Positions 17,729 to 26,678 of a stretch of DNA of 64,000 bases are shown piece after piece. A model generated the notes under the pieces. It saw nothing but the letters and a program-made list of their open reading frames with translations. It ran no database searches and was not told the origin of the DNA. Made by a program: the position numbers and the translations under genes. Positions within the stretch are counted from its first letter, which is position 1. Each line of letters starts with the position of its first letter. This stretch comes from Arachidicoccus sp. BS20 (lineage in GTDB: Bacteria > Bacteroidota > Bacteroidia > Chitinophagales > Chitinophagaceae): the NCBI RefSeq assembly GCF_001659705.1, contig NZ_CP015971.1, positions 3,165,029-3,229,028 of the forward strand, in the 5' to 3' direction.

Positions 17729-18124
17729 TTAAGCAATTACAGGCGGCGCGCGTCCTTTACAGATGTATAAAAATGAAGAAACAAAATGATTGCTGTAATA
17801 ATAGAGCGGCTTGGGTAAGGTGGTATTGAAACAGGAAAATCTTGTTGATAAAAGAAGAATAAAAACCAGTTTCTCCGTTTGAAAATGCTTGTTGATTCTA
17901 AACTTCAGCGGTTTGTGATTTTTATTTTGAATAGTATTGTTTGAGTTGTCAGATGTTGTACGCTTGTTGAATATTTCCCAAACGAAACTTGTGTTTAGCG
18001 TGTTGTTAATTCCGAATTTGTTTGGTACTATAAAAAGATGTGCGCATAGAATTGCTATAAAGCCAATCAGTAAAAAACTGACCCATAATTTATGACGAAA
18101 ATTGTATGAAGTTATTGATTGCAT
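17729..18124 (-). CDS. Small membrane protein of unknown function heading the efflux operon
   Basis: A 131-residue protein not assigned to a named family. Residues 13-33 form one strong membrane helix (W-V-S-F-L-L-I-G-F-I-A-I-L-C-A-H-L-F-I-V), a second weaker hydrophobic stretch lies around 87-95, and the tail ends C-K-G-R-A-P-P-V-I-A. A perfect -7 element lies 26 bases upstream of the ATG, which supports a real gene. The same strand then carries TolC, RND and adaptor genes. A role in regulating or assembling the pump is possible but only from position. Confidence 0.6.
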   Translation of the reverse strand: MQSITSYNFRHKLWVSFLLIGFIAILCAHLFIVPNKFGINNTLNTSFVWEIFNKRTTSDNSNNTIQNKNHKPLKFRINKHFQTEKLVFILLLSTRFSCFNTTLPKPLYYYSNHFVSSFLYICKGRAPPVIA

Positions 18125-18150
18125 CAGCAGCTGATATTGAGCAGCTTTGA

Positions 18151-18158
18151 CAAAAATA
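18151..18158 (-). promoter_or_regulatory. -7 element for the small membrane protein/efflux operon
   Basis: Minus strand TATTTTTG matches TAnnTTTG perfectly, 26 bases before the ATG at 18124. Confidence 0.55.
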
Positions 18159-18253
18159 ATGTTTAGAGTTTGGTATAAAGATTAAATAATTCTTAAAAAG
18201 AAAATCATTAACGGATAATGAATGCTTGTTATTTATCGCATTGGTAAATAATT

Positions 18254-19375
18254 TTACACAAACAAATCTGCAGCAATGCCATCTGCATAATGTTTTCCGC
18301 GATTGGTAAGTGTGAGATGATTGTTTTGAAGTGCAAGCATTTTCTTATTGAGAAATTTTTTCGCAATTATTTCTAACCTGATTTTATGCTCGAAGCTGAA
18401 ATCTGTTTCTATTTTTCCCAAATCAATTCCTTCGATTGTTCGCAGCGAAATCATAATCAATTCATTCAGTTTATTTTCACCCGAAAGAATTTCTTCTTCA
18501 AAATTTAACTGATTGCTTTTTAAAGATTGTATGTAAAGTGCATTATTTGCAATGTTCCATTGGCGCGCATTTCCGTTGAAGGAGTGCGCCGACGGTCCGA
18601 TGCCGAGATAACGTTTTCCTTGCCAATAACTGCTGTTGTGGCGGCTGCGAAAACCCTGTTTTGCAAAATTGGAAATTTCGTAATGTTCAAAATTATTTTG
18701 TGTAGCCCATTGCATTAGAATATCAAAGTGCCGTACTTGTTTTTCCAAATCAATATCGGGCGTTTTGTGTTTTTCAATCATTTTATGCAAAGCAGTTTTG
18801 GGCTCGACGGTTAAAGCATACGCTGAAAGGTGTGGAATGTTCAGCTCGGTTATTTTTTGCAAATTATTTCTCCAAAGTTCATCTGTCAGCATTGGCGTTC
18901 CATAAATTAAATCTGCCGAAATATTTAGAAAGCCATTTTCCTGTGCCAGTACAATGCTTTGAAATGCTTGTGTGGCACTATGCGCACGGTTCATCCATTG
19001 CAAATCTTCTTCGCAAAAAGATTGTGTGCCAATGCTTAAACGATTGATGCCAATGCTTTTCCATTGCAATAATTTTTCTTTATTGATATCATCCGGATTT
19101 GACTCTAAAGTGATTTCTGCATTATCCGAAACAGGAAAATTTTTCTTGATTTTATCAACGATTTTTTCCAGTTCATCTGCATTAATTATAGATGGTGTGC
19201 CGCCACCGAAGTAAATGGTTTCAACTTCATCATCAATACGATTTTTTCGTAAATCAATTTCCTGTCTTATGCAATTCATCATTTCTGCCGAATTATACCG
19301 GGTAGTGGAAAAATGGAAATTGCAGTAATGACAAGCTTTTTTGCAATAAGGAATATGTATGTAAATGCCTGACAA
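18254..19375 (-). CDS. hemW: HemW-like radical SAM protein (heme chaperone, coproporphyrinogen oxidase-like)
   Basis: A 373-residue radical SAM protein. The N-terminus S-G-I-Y-I-H-I-P-Y is followed by C11-x3-C15-x2-C18, which holds the 4Fe-4S cluster. Y-F-G-G-G-T-P-S and S-I-G-T-Q-S-F are family motifs. HemW proteins bind and deliver heme; older annotations call them oxygen-independent coproporphyrinogen III oxidases. The length of 373 residues, without the extra N-terminal region of true HemN, favours HemW. Translation starts at TTG (19375): the family N-terminus begins exactly there. A -7 element lies 32 bases upstream. Neighbours are unrelated. Confidence 0.88.
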   Translation of the reverse strand: MSGIYIHIPYCKKACHYCNFHFSTTRYNSAEMMNCIRQEIDLRKNRIDDEVETIYFGGGTPSIINADELEKIVDKIKKNFPVSDNAEITLESNPDDINKEKLLQWKSIGINRLSIGTQSFCEEDLQWMNRAHSATQAFQSIVLAQENGFLNISADLIYGTPMLTDELWRNNLQKITELNIPHLSAYALTVEPKTALHKMIEKHKTPDIDLEKQVRHFDILMQWATQNNFEHYEISNFAKQGFRSRHNSSYWQGKRYLGIGPSAHSFNGNARQWNIANNALYIQSLKSNQLNFEEEILSGENKLNELIMISLRTIEGIDLGKIETDFSFEHKIRLEIIAKKFLNKKMLALQNNHLTLTNRGKHYADGIAADLFV

Positions 19376-19407
19376 CTGGATAATAATTATTATGCAATAA
19401 TGGAACT

Positions 19408-19415
19408 CAAAAGTA
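19408..19415 (-). promoter_or_regulatory. -7 element of hemW
   Basis: Minus strand TACTTTTG, perfect TAnnTTTG, 32 bases before the TTG start. Confidence 0.55.
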
Positions 19416-19480
19416 AAAAATTAAAAAGTTAAAGAAATATAAACTCTTTAAATACAATAACGGAGGGTGTTTCAGGGTAG

Positions 19481-19536
19481 GTAACATTAACTTAACGTTA
19501 CGGTAATATTGAAATAATAAGGTGCAAGTTTCTTTG
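19481..19536 (+). promoter_or_regulatory. PHO-box-like 11-bp repeats and promoter of porin-pstS
   Basis: Three 11-bp units start at 19481, 19492 and 19503: GTAACATTAAC, TTAACGTTACG, GTAATATTGAA, each beginning with a [GT]TAA[CT] core. This is the geometry of PhoB sites (11-bp direct repeats). A near-consensus -7 element TTTCTTTG (19529-19536) starts 26 bases after the last core. The same repeat type precedes pstC and a phosphoesterase gene. Regulation by a PhoB-like protein is inferred. Confidence 0.6.
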
Positions 19537-19556
19537 CTGCATAATTAAAATCACAA

Positions 19557-20864
19557 ATGAGAAAACTATTTTACAGCCTTTTGTTGCTGTTTATTTCCCT
19601 GATGGGAACACATTCGCTTAGCGCCCAGTATCTTTTCAATTCGGACTCCGCATTCAACGCTGGAACGCCGATGACCGGACACTTATGGGGCTACACATTC
19701 GGCGATTATTATTACAAAGCTCACGCAGACGCTTTGGATCGCGGTAATGCCAACCAATATACGGGCATCCCGAAAAATAGAAATGCTTTCCAGATTCGCC
19801 GTATTTACATTGGTTATGATTTTAATATTAATAAGAAGTTCTCTACAGAGTTGTTATTGGCGGCAGAGGACAATTTTCCGGCAGGTCAAGGCTCTCCCTC
19901 CTCTGCTCAAAGCGGCGATGAATTGTCAAACGGTAAACTTTCTTTTTACATTAAACTGGCTGATTTAAGAATCAAAAATATTTGGAGAGGAACGGATTTA
20001 GTTATCGGGCAGCAGGCTACGCCTGCGTTTCCGGGCTTAACGGAAAAAATATGGAACTACCGTAATATTGAAAGAACCATAGCCGATATCCGCCGCACGC
20101 CATCTTACGATTTGGGTGTTGGCCTGCAAGGAACATTTGACCCGAAAACTAAAAATTATGGTTATGACCTCTTGATGGCAGACGGAACGAGTGCAAAACC
20201 TGAAAATGATGGCAATAAATGGTTTTACGGCGATTTATGGGCAAAATTCTTTAACCAGAAATTGGTCGCAGATATTTACGGCGATTATGAAAGACTCAAC
20301 TGGACTCCTACATGGCATCATTCCCGCCAAATGTTTAAAGGATATATCGCGTATAATACAGCACCATTAACAATTGGTGTGGAAGGATTTATCAATAATT
20401 TGAAGCAAGATGCTTATGCCTATTATACGGAAGCGCCTACAAGCGGCTCGCCGTACGAAGTGCTTGACAACAAAGCGAAGGGTATTTCTGCATACATCCA
20501 TGGAGATATCGTAAAAAACAAATTGCGCTTCTTCGCTCGTTATGACCATTATACGCCTACGAATGTTGTAAACAACAGCTTATACAGCAAATATGTATTC
20601 AACACGGGTAACTATAATGATAATTCTTTCAATGGCACTACGGCTACCGGCGATGAGACTTATACGCAAAACTTCATTACTGCCGGCTTGGATTTTTCCC
20701 CTGCTAAAAATGTGCATATCGAACCGAACGTTTGGTACAATCATTATAAAACGCAATTAGGTTCAACACAGAATACAGCGCTTAATGGTTCTCTTGCAGA
20801 TAAAGCAAACGGCGATTATGATTTAGCTTATCGCATAACCTTCTATTATACATTCGGTAAATAA
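19557..20864 (+). CDS. Outer-membrane porin of the phosphate locus
   Basis: A 435-residue predicted beta-barrel with a signal peptide ending S-L-S-A-Q. The sequence alternates aromatic and polar residues (F-Q-I-R-R-I-Y-I-G-Y-D-F-N-I-N-K-K-F-S-T), and the last strand ends I-T-F-Y-Y-T-F-G-K. The layout resembles OprO/OprP-like phosphate porins, but this is not certain from the sequence. Strong support comes from context: PHO-box-like repeats upstream and pstS 31 bases downstream on the same strand. It probably lets phosphate or phosphorylated compounds across the outer membrane during phosphate shortage. Confidence 0.78.
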   Translation: MRKLFYSLLLLFISLMGTHSLSAQYLFNSDSAFNAGTPMTGHLWGYTFGDYYYKAHADALDRGNANQYTGIPKNRNAFQIRRIYIGYDFNINKKFSTELLLAAEDNFPAGQGSPSSAQSGDELSNGKLSFYIKLADLRIKNIWRGTDLVIGQQATPAFPGLTEKIWNYRNIERTIADIRRTPSYDLGVGLQGTFDPKTKNYGYDLLMADGTSAKPENDGNKWFYGDLWAKFFNQKLVADIYGDYERLNWTPTWHHSRQMFKGYIAYNTAPLTIGVEGFINNLKQDAYAYYTEAPTSGSPYEVLDNKAKGISAYIHGDIVKNKLRFFARYDHYTPTNVVNNSLYSKYVFNTGNYNDNSFNGTTATGDETYTQNFITAGLDFSPAKNVHIEPNVWYNHYKTQLGSTQNTALNGSLADKANGDYDLAYRITFYYTFGK

Positions 20865-20895
20865 ATTTTTTGAACAACTAAAACAAAAATAAAAA

Positions 20896-21990
20896 ATGAA
20901 AAAGAGTATTTTAAAATTCGGTGCGCTTGCTGCCACGGCTATTGCTTTAAATGCAAGTTTAACTTCTTGTAACGGTGGCGGAGCAGGAAATGGTTCAGAC
21001 AGTACTTCTTCTGCTTCCGAAGCGGTTGTAGGCGCAGGAAGTTCGTTTGACCAGCCTTTATTTTCAAAAATGTTTGCTGCGTATTACGATTCTACCAAAA
21101 CCCAAATCAACTACCAGTCTGTTGGTTCCGGTGCAGGTATTTCTCAATTGACAGGTAAAACCGTTGATTTCGGAGCTTCTGATGCGCCAATGACCGGCAA
21201 GCAAGATTCAACCGCCGGAGCAACTGTGATTCACATTCCTATTACAGCAGGTGCAGTAGTTGTGAGCTACAACTTACCTGATGTAAAAGATACATTGAAA
21301 TTTACACCGGAAGTGTTGGCAAACATTTATTTGGGTAAAATTACTAAATGGAACGACCCTGCAATTGCTGCTGCAAATCCCGGCGTGAAATTGCCTTCAA
21401 CTGCAATCTTGGTAGCACATCGTTCAGATGGAAGCGGCACATCTGCTATCTTCACATCTTTCTTGGATAAAGTAAGTCCTGAATGGCATTCAAAAGTAGG
21501 TACAAGTACTTCCGTTAATTGGCCCGCAGGCGTTGGCGGAAAAGGTAACGAAGGTGTTTCGGGCATTGTAAAACAAACTCCGGGCGGTATCGGTTATATC
21601 GAGTTAGCTTACGCTATTCAGAATAATATTGCTTATGGTAAAGTGCAGAACAAATCGGGCAACTTCATCGTTCCGACTCCTGAAAGTGTAACGGCTGCGG
21701 CAAACATCACAATTCCTGCCGACGGTAAAGTTTGGATTACAAATACAGATGCTCCGGACGGTTATCCGATTTCAGGTTTCTCATGGGTATTGTTGTATCA
21801 AGAGCAAGGTTATGGCTCTCGTACGCAAGCGCAGGCAGAACAATTGGTAAATCTTGTAAACTGGATGGTTCATTCCGGTCAGCAATACGGCGCTTCATTG
21901 TACTATGCACCGTTGTCTTCTGCTGCTGTAAGTGTTGATGAAGCATTACTGAAATCTATCACTTACAAAGGACAGGCTATTCTAAAATAA
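20896..21990 (+). CDS. pstS: Phosphate-binding lipoprotein PstS
   Basis: A 364-residue phosphate-capture protein, lipidated at Cys25 (L-T-S-C). Phosphate-site motifs are present: G-A-G-S-S-F-D-Q-P-L-F (46-56), S-V-G-S-G-A-G-I, V-D-F-G-A-S-D-A-P-M, H-R-S-D-G-S-G-T-S-A-I-F and G-G-I-G-Y-I-E-L. It delivers phosphate to PstC/PstA. It is cotranscribed with the porin gene. A stem-loop with a T-run right after the stop probably reduces readthrough into pstC, giving more binding protein than permease. Confidence 0.96.
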   Translation: MKKSILKFGALAATAIALNASLTSCNGGGAGNGSDSTSSASEAVVGAGSSFDQPLFSKMFAAYYDSTKTQINYQSVGSGAGISQLTGKTVDFGASDAPMTGKQDSTAGATVIHIPITAGAVVVSYNLPDVKDTLKFTPEVLANIYLGKITKWNDPAIAAANPGVKLPSTAILVAHRSDGSGTSAIFTSFLDKVSPEWHSKVGTSTSVNWPAGVGGKGNEGVSGIVKQTPGGIGYIELAYAIQNNIAYGKVQNKSGNFIVPTPESVTAAANITIPADGKVWITNTDAPDGYPISGFSWVLLYQEQGYGSRTQAQAEQLVNLVNWMVHSGQQYGASLYYAPLSSAAVSVDEALLKSITYKGQAILK

Positions 21991-22011
21991 TTTGTTCAAT
22001 AAGAAAGGAAT

Positions 22012-22066
22012 AAAATGCCCTTTTTGCGGTGTTGTATATATCGCATTGCGGGCATTTTATTTTTAG
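22012..22066 (+). terminator. Terminator/attenuator after pstS
   Basis: AAAATGCCC (22012-22020) pairs with GGGCATTTT (22050-22058), with an inner TGCG/CGCA stem, followed by ATTTTT. It separates porin-pstS from pstC, which has its own promoter. Confidence 0.8.
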
Positions 22067-22092
22067 GTTATTATCGTTGTCATTTCGATTAC

Positions 22093-22126
22093 TTAACAAT
22101 TTGGTAATACTGCAATATTACTTTTG
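22093..22126 (+). promoter_or_regulatory. PHO-box-like repeats and -7 element of pstC
   Basis: TTAACAATTTG (22093) is followed 11 bases later by GTAATACTGCA (22104), then a perfect -7 element TACTTTTG (22119-22126). The -7 begins 15 bases after the last core, which is 11 less than at the porin promoter, so the sites stay on the same helical face. The ATG is 11 bases after the -7 element. Confidence 0.62.
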
Positions 22127-22137
22127 ACCTTGAATTA

Positions 22138-23130
22138 ATGGAAGAAATTATGGAAGCAGCAGGAAATATAGCACAAACATTAAATGGCGGCGTTGCAACA
22201 ACGCTTCACGAAGTGGCAACCGCGCGAAAAACCAAACAGGTAAGACGTTCATCCAATCATATCAGGGGCGAAAAAATTTTTAAAGGCATATTGGGTATTG
22301 CAGGCTTGCTGCTCATTTTGGTGGTAGGTGCAATATTGATTACGCTGGTATGGCAGTCTATTCCTGCTTTGAAAGCGCTCGGACTGAAATTTTTCTGGAC
22401 ATCTACATGGAATCCCGTAACCAATGTGTTTGGTGCATTACCGTTTTTGTTAGGAACATTAATTACTTCTTTTTTAGGATTGTTGATATCCATACCGTTT
22501 TCGATTGCGGTGGCTATTTTATTGGGAGAATATTTTCCGAAAGGTGGTTTCTCCAACTTTATGCGCAGCACTATTGATTTGATTGCTGCCGTACCTTCGG
22601 TAATCTTTGGTTTCTGGGGCTTTTTCGTATTAGTGCCAATGGTAAGGACTTTTGAATTAAAAATTGGCGTGGCGCCAAACGGACTGGGCATTTTTTCATC
22701 GTCGCTTGTATTGGCAATAATGGTCATTCCTTATGCTGCATCGCTTGGAACTACGATGATTAGAATGGTGCCCTCGCATTTGAAAGAAGGCGCTTATGCT
22801 TTGGGCGCGACACGCTGGGAAGTACTGCGCGACGTGATTTTACCTTATTCAAAATCAGGATTATTCGCCGGTATTTTATTATCACTTGGTCGTGCTATCG
22901 GAGAAACAATGGCGGTAACAATGGTTATCGGTAACTCAAGCGAAATACCAACAAGCATTTTCTCCACTGGTAATACAATGGCGAGCGTAATTGCCAACGA
23001 ATTTGGCGCGGCGGCAGACCCCATCTACATTTCGGCATTGATAGAAATGGGATTGTTTTTATTCCTGGTAACATTTGTGATTAATCTGATTGGTAAAGCG
23101 GTAATTAAGCGAGTAACAAAAAACAACTAA
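22138..23130 (+). CDS. pstC: Phosphate ABC transporter permease PstC
   Basis: A 330-residue inner-membrane permease with about six helices. The coupling motif region G-A-Y-A-L-G-A-T-R-W-E-V-L-R-D-V-I-L-P (about residues 219-237) and A-I-G-E-T-M-A-V-T-M are typical of PstC. The N-terminal ~40 residues are a soluble tail. The first ATG (22138) is used here; a second in-frame ATG at 22150 is possible, since the -7 element is very close to the first. pstA follows after 3 bases. Confidence 0.95.
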   Translation: MEEIMEAAGNIAQTLNGGVATTLHEVATARKTKQVRRSSNHIRGEKIFKGILGIAGLLLILVVGAILITLVWQSIPALKALGLKFFWTSTWNPVTNVFGALPFLLGTLITSFLGLLISIPFSIAVAILLGEYFPKGGFSNFMRSTIDLIAAVPSVIFGFWGFFVLVPMVRTFELKIGVAPNGLGIFSSSLVLAIMVIPYAASLGTTMIRMVPSHLKEGAYALGATRWEVLRDVILPYSKSGLFAGILLSLGRAIGETMAVTMVIGNSSEIPTSIFSTGNTMASVIANEFGAAADPIYISALIEMGLFLFLVTFVINLIGKAVIKRVTKNN

Positions 23131-23133
23131 ACC

Positions 23134-23979
23134 ATGAAGACGAAACTGAATTTCAGAATAGCCAAAAGCAAAGGCATGAACTGGCTGATTATTGCACTTT
23201 CAGGCGCTTGTGTGTTGCCTCTGGTTTTTATCTTGCTCTACATTATTAAAGCAGGCATCGGCGCCATTAACTGGAATTTTTTGGTAAATATTCCAAAGCC
23301 TGTGGGCGAGCCGGGCGGCGGTATTGCAAATGCGCTTATTGGAACAGCAATGATTATTTTGCTGGCAAGCGTCATTGCCGTGCCTATTGGCATTATTTGT
23401 GGCATTTATTTGAATGAAAATAAAAAAAGCAAGCTGGCTTACTGGGCAAGTATTTGTGTAGATGTATTGCAAGGTATTCCGTCCATTGTTATCGGTATTA
23501 TCGGCTATTTGTGGCTGGTGCTTCCGTTTGGCGGGCACACGGCGCTTTCGGGGAGCGTGGCGCTTGCGATTATGATGCTGCCGATTATCATTCGTTCTAC
23601 GGAAGAAACCTTAAAGCTCATTCCCGATACATTAAAAGAAGCGGCTTACGCTTTGGGTATGCCTTTCCAGAGAGTGATTATGAAAGTAATTATTCCTACC
23701 GGTTTCAGCGGAATACTTTCGGGTGTGATGCTTTCGGTGGCGCGTGTGGCGGGCGAAACCGCTCCGTTGTTGTTTACAGCATTTGGTAATCCGTTTATCA
23801 CTACAAATCTTTTGAAACCTATGCAAAGCCTGCCTTTGCTGATTTTCAATTACGCGACAAGCCCTTACACCGATTGGCAAAATCTGGCTTGGGGTGCTTC
23901 ATTGGTTCTATTGATTTTTGTTTTAGCCTTAAATACTCTGACTAAACTTATTACACGCAGATGGAAAGTACAACTATAA
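23134..23979 (+). CDS. pstA: Phosphate ABC transporter permease PstA
   Basis: A 281-residue permease with about six membrane helices; partner of PstC. Motifs: [20 protein letters not shown], the coupling loop [14 protein letters not shown] and [18 protein letters not shown], all PstA-like. Its 3' end overlaps pstB by 19 bases, showing tight translational coupling. Confidence 0.95.
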   Translation: MKTKLNFRIAKSKGMNWLIIALSGACVLPLVFILLYIIKAGIGAINWNFLVNIPKPVGEPGGGIANALIGTAMIILLASVIAVPIGIICGIYLNENKKSKLAYWASICVDVLQGIPSIVIGIIGYLWLVLPFGGHTALSGSVALAIMMLPIIIRSTEETLKLIPDTLKEAAYALGMPFQRVIMKVIIPTGFSGILSGVMLSVARVAGETAPLLFTAFGNPFITTNLLKPMQSLPLLIFNYATSPYTDWQNLAWGASLVLLIFVLALNTLTKLITRRWKVQL

Positions 23980-24722
23980 TCAAAACTGTTAATTATAATT
24001 CTTATTACGGCGATAATCATGTTATCAAGAATATAAATATTGAGGTGCCTAAAAACCATGTAGTAGCATTGATGGGACCTTCCGGTTGCGGAAAGACCAC
24101 TTTTTTGCGCGGCATCAACCGTATGCACGAAATGACGCCGGGTGCGCACGCCGACGGACAAATTTTGTTGAACGGCGAAGACGTAATGGCTCTGCATCCG
24201 ATAGTGGTGCGCTTAAAAATAGGCATGGTTTTTCAGAGACCGAATCCGTTTCCGAACCTAAGCATTTACGACAATGTAATTGCAGGTTATAAATTGAATG
24301 GAATAAAGTTGCCGAAAAGCGAAAGAGATAAGATTGTAGAAGAATCTTTGACCAAAGTGGCTTTGTGGAAAGAAGTAAAAGACTCTTTGATGAAGAAAGG
24401 AACTTTCCTTTCCGGCGGGCAGCAGCAACGTTTGTGTATTGCACGTGCAGTTGCCATGCAGCCCGAAGTGTTGTTGTTCGACGAGCCGACCTCTGCGCTT
24501 GACCCGATTTCAACGGCAACTGTGGAAGAATTATTTATTGAACTGAAAAAAAATTACACACTCATTATCGTAACGCACAATATGCAGCAGGCTGCGCGCG
24601 TAAGCGATAAAACAGCTTTCTTTTATCTCGGCGAATTGGTGGAATACGATGAAACAAACCAGATGTTTACCAACCCGAAAGACGAGCGTACACAGAATTA
24701 TATCACAGGAAGATTCAGTTAA
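23961..24722 (+). CDS. pstB: Phosphate ABC transporter ATPase PstB
   Basis: A 253-residue ATPase driving PstCA. Walker [10 protein letters not shown] (38-46), signature L-S-G-G-Q-Q-Q-R, Walker [13 protein letters not shown] and the switch [12 protein letters not shown] are intact. The phrase F-Q-R-P-N-P-F-P is diagnostic of PstB. It overlaps pstA and is followed by phoU after 81 bases of repeat-like sequence (three copies of the word ATGCAAATG/GTGCAAATG). Confidence 0.97.
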   Translation: MESTTIIKTVNYNSYYGDNHVIKNINIEVPKNHVVALMGPSGCGKTTFLRGINRMHEMTPGAHADGQILLNGEDVMALHPIVVRLKIGMVFQRPNPFPNLSIYDNVIAGYKLNGIKLPKSERDKIVEESLTKVALWKEVKDSLMKKGTFLSGGQQQRLCIARAVAMQPEVLLFDEPTSALDPISTATVEELFIELKKNYTLIIVTHNMQQAARVSDKTAFFYLGELVEYDETNQMFTNPKDERTQNYITGRFS

Positions 24723-24803
24723 TGTGCAAATGCGATAATATGCAAATGTGCAAATGATGGTTTCAATTATTAATTACTAATTTTTAATTCTTAATTAAAA
24801 AAC

Positions 24804-25472
24804 ATGGCAGCTCCCATAGAATCAGAAATACAGCACCTCAAAGAAGAAGTCATTAATATGTGGACTTTGGTGCGCAAGCAGTTGCAAAAAGCAAAGAACG
24901 CCATTGTCAATTTTGACCAGGATTTGGCGCGCGAAGTCATTGTCAAAGAAAAACGCGTGAACAGTTACGAGCTGAAAATAGACCGCGACTGTGAAGATAT
25001 TTTTGCGCTGAGAACGCCTGTGGCTGTGGATTTACGTTTTGTACTGGCTGTATTGAAAATAAATTACAACCTTGAACGCATCGGCGATATTGCAGAAGGT
25101 ATTGCAAAATATTTGATTAATGCGGGCAAGCCCTTTTCGCAAAATCTGTTGAAGCAATCCAAAGTATTGGATATGCTGGATGTATCGCTTTCCATTTTGG
25201 ATGATGCTTTATCGGCGTTTGAAAATGAAAATACAATTCTTGCAAGAAGCATTTTTCAGCGCGATGAATACCTTGACGAAATCAATATCAACTCGACTAA
25301 GTTTGCAAAAGAATATTTGCAAGAACATCCCGAAGAAATTGATGAATTGTTGTACATCTATTCGACCATTCGTAAAATAGAACGTGTGGGCGACCAAACT
25401 AAAAATATCGCGGAAGAAATTATTTTTTACGTGGAAGCCAAAGTGCTGAAGCATAATAATGATTTGATATAA
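24804..25472 (+). CDS. phoU: Phosphate-signalling protein PhoU
   Basis: A 222-residue all-helical protein with two PhoU repeats. Metal-binding motifs E-R-I-G-D-I-A-E-G (91-99) and, in the second repeat, E-R-V-G-D-Q-T-K-N are visible. PhoU connects the state of PstSCAB to the PhoR sensor kinase and damps the Pho response when phosphate is plentiful. It ends the pst gene run; a terminator follows. No phoR or phoB gene is in the window. Confidence 0.95.
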   Translation: MAAPIESEIQHLKEEVINMWTLVRKQLQKAKNAIVNFDQDLAREVIVKEKRVNSYELKIDRDCEDIFALRTPVAVDLRFVLAVLKINYNLERIGDIAEGIAKYLINAGKPFSQNLLKQSKVLDMLDVSLSILDDALSAFENENTILARSIFQRDEYLDEININSTKFAKEYLQEHPEEIDELLYIYSTIRKIERVGDQTKNIAEEIIFYVEAKVLKHNNDLI

Positions 25473-25500
25473 AAGCATATTTTATTTCAATATTTTTTAT

Positions 25501-25534
25501 AAAAGACTGGGCAATTTAAAGGCTCAGTCTTTTT
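25501..25534 (+). terminator. Terminator of the pst-phoU operon
   Basis: AAAAGACTGGGC (25501-25512) pairs with GGCTCAGTCTTTT through a 12-bp stem with one G-U wobble, ending in a T-run. Confidence 0.88.
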
Positions 25535-25636
25535 AGTTTAAAATTATATGACAAAAATTTTATTGAAAATCAATTAATTACAAAACATACATGAAAATTT
25601 ATTCTGTATTTGCTTGTTATATCAAAACTTTAGCTG

Positions 25637-25683
25637 CACCTTTGCAGTCCAAAAATTTTTTAATGCCAACGGGATAGCGTTGG
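25637..25683 (+). promoter_or_regulatory. rplM operon promoter region and leader hairpin
   Basis: CACCTTTG (about 25638-25645) resembles the -7 element. Fifteen to twenty bases later CCAACG (25666-25671) and CGTTGG (25678-25683) form a perfect 6-bp stem with loop GGATAG, ending 16 bases before the rplM ATG. A hairpin at this spot fits autogenous control by a ribosomal protein. Leaders for L13 have been described in Bacteroidota, but I cannot confirm that this is the same motif. Confidence 0.5.
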
Positions 25684-25699
25684 ACAAACACAAATTAAA

Positions 25700-26143
25700 A
25701 TGAGCAAATTACATTTCACAACCAAGCACGCAAACGCGGCTACCGTACAACGCAATTGGTACGTTGTGGACGGTACTAATCAAACCGTGGGTCGCATCAG
25801 CGCGAGAATCGCTGCAATCCTGCGTGGTAAGAACAAGGCTTCTTACACTCCGCACGTTGATACCGGCGATTACGTTATCATCATCAATGCCGACAAGGTT
25901 ACTTTCAGCGGCAACAAACTGGAGCAAAAAACTTACATCAACTTTTCCGGTTATCCCGGTGGTAAAAAAGAAGAAGTTGCAAAAGACTTGCTGAAACGCC
26001 GCCCCGAAGTGGTTTTGGAAAGAGCCATCAAAGGCATGCTTCCGAAGAACAAATTGGGTCGCAAAATGATTGGTAAATTATTTGTGTATGCAGGCGACGT
26101 TCATCCGCACTCAGCTCAACAACCAAAAGAATTAAAATTTTAA
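25700..26143 (+). CDS. rplM: 50S ribosomal protein L13
   Basis: A 147-residue ribosomal protein. Family blocks: W-Y-V-V-D-G-T-N-Q-T-V-G-R-I, I-I-N-A-D-K-V-T-F-S-G-N-K, Y-S-G-Y-P-G-G-type turn (F-S-G-Y-P-G-G), and A-I-K-G-M-L-P-K-N-K-L-G-R. It binds 23S rRNA early in large-subunit assembly. rpsI follows after 37 bases, the usual pair. Confidence 0.98.
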   Translation: MSKLHFTTKHANAATVQRNWYVVDGTNQTVGRISARIAAILRGKNKASYTPHVDTGDYVIIINADKVTFSGNKLEQKTYINFSGYPGGKKEEVAKDLLKRRPEVVLERAIKGMLPKNKLGRKMIGKLFVYAGDVHPHSAQQPKELKF

Positions 26144-26180
26144 AACCCCAATTCCCCTAAAGGGGTAAAAAATAATAAGA

Positions 26181-26576
26181 ATGGCAACAACAAATCAAAA
26201 AAATGCAGTTGGTCGCCGCAAAGAAGCGGTAACGCGCGTTTTCTTAACTCGCGGTTCGGGCAACATCGTTATAAACAGCAAAGATTATAAACAATATTTC
26301 ACGCTTGCATATTTGCAAAACCAAGTTGAGGCTCCTTTGAAAACCGTTGAAGGTTTGGACAAATTTGATGTAACCATTAATGCAACAGGAGGCGGAATCA
26401 AAGGTCAGGCAGAAGCTGCAAAGCTCGGTATTGCACGCGCTTTGATTGAATTGGATGCAGAATATCGTCCTGCATTAAAAGCACAAGGTTATCTTACACG
26501 TAATGCAAAAGGTGTTGAACGTAAGAAATTCGGTAAGAGAAAAGCTCGCCGCAGCTTCCAGTTCAGCAAGCGTTAA
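26181..26576 (+). CDS. rpsI: 30S ribosomal protein S9
   Basis: A 131-residue protein with the S9 signatures G-R-R-K-E-A-V-T-R-V-F, G-G-G-I-K-G-Q-A-E-A-A-K-L-G-I-A-R-A-L and the basic tail K-A-R-R-S-F-Q-F-S-K-R that reaches the P-site tRNA. It sits in the L13-S9-S2-EF-Ts order. Confidence 0.98.
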   Translation: MATTNQKNAVGRRKEAVTRVFLTRGSGNIVINSKDYKQYFTLAYLQNQVEAPLKTVEGLDKFDVTINATGGGIKGQAEAAKLGIARALIELDAEYRPALKAQGYLTRNAKGVERKKFGKRKARRSFQFSKR

Positions 26577-26584
26577 TCTTTCTG

Positions 26585-26647
26585 GTTCATGGCTGATAGT
26601 TCATCGGGTATTACTATGAACAATGAACTATCAGCTATGAACAATTT
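26585..26647 (+). repeat. Long inverted repeat between rpsI and rpsB
   Basis: Two 20-nt arms, 26585-26604 (GTTCATGGCTGATAGTTCAT) and 26623-26642, are complementary with a single mismatch and are separated by 18 bases. AATTTTT follows, so it can act as a terminator or attenuator inside the ribosomal operon. Confidence 0.75.
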
Positions 26648-26678
26648 TTAAAAACTATTTTAATATTAACTAATAACA

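Noticed and set aside
24723-24803. ATGCAAATG/GTGCAAATG words between pstB and phoU as a CRISPR-like array
   Set aside because: Units are only about 9 bases, irregularly spaced, without spacers of constant length; no cas genes nearby.
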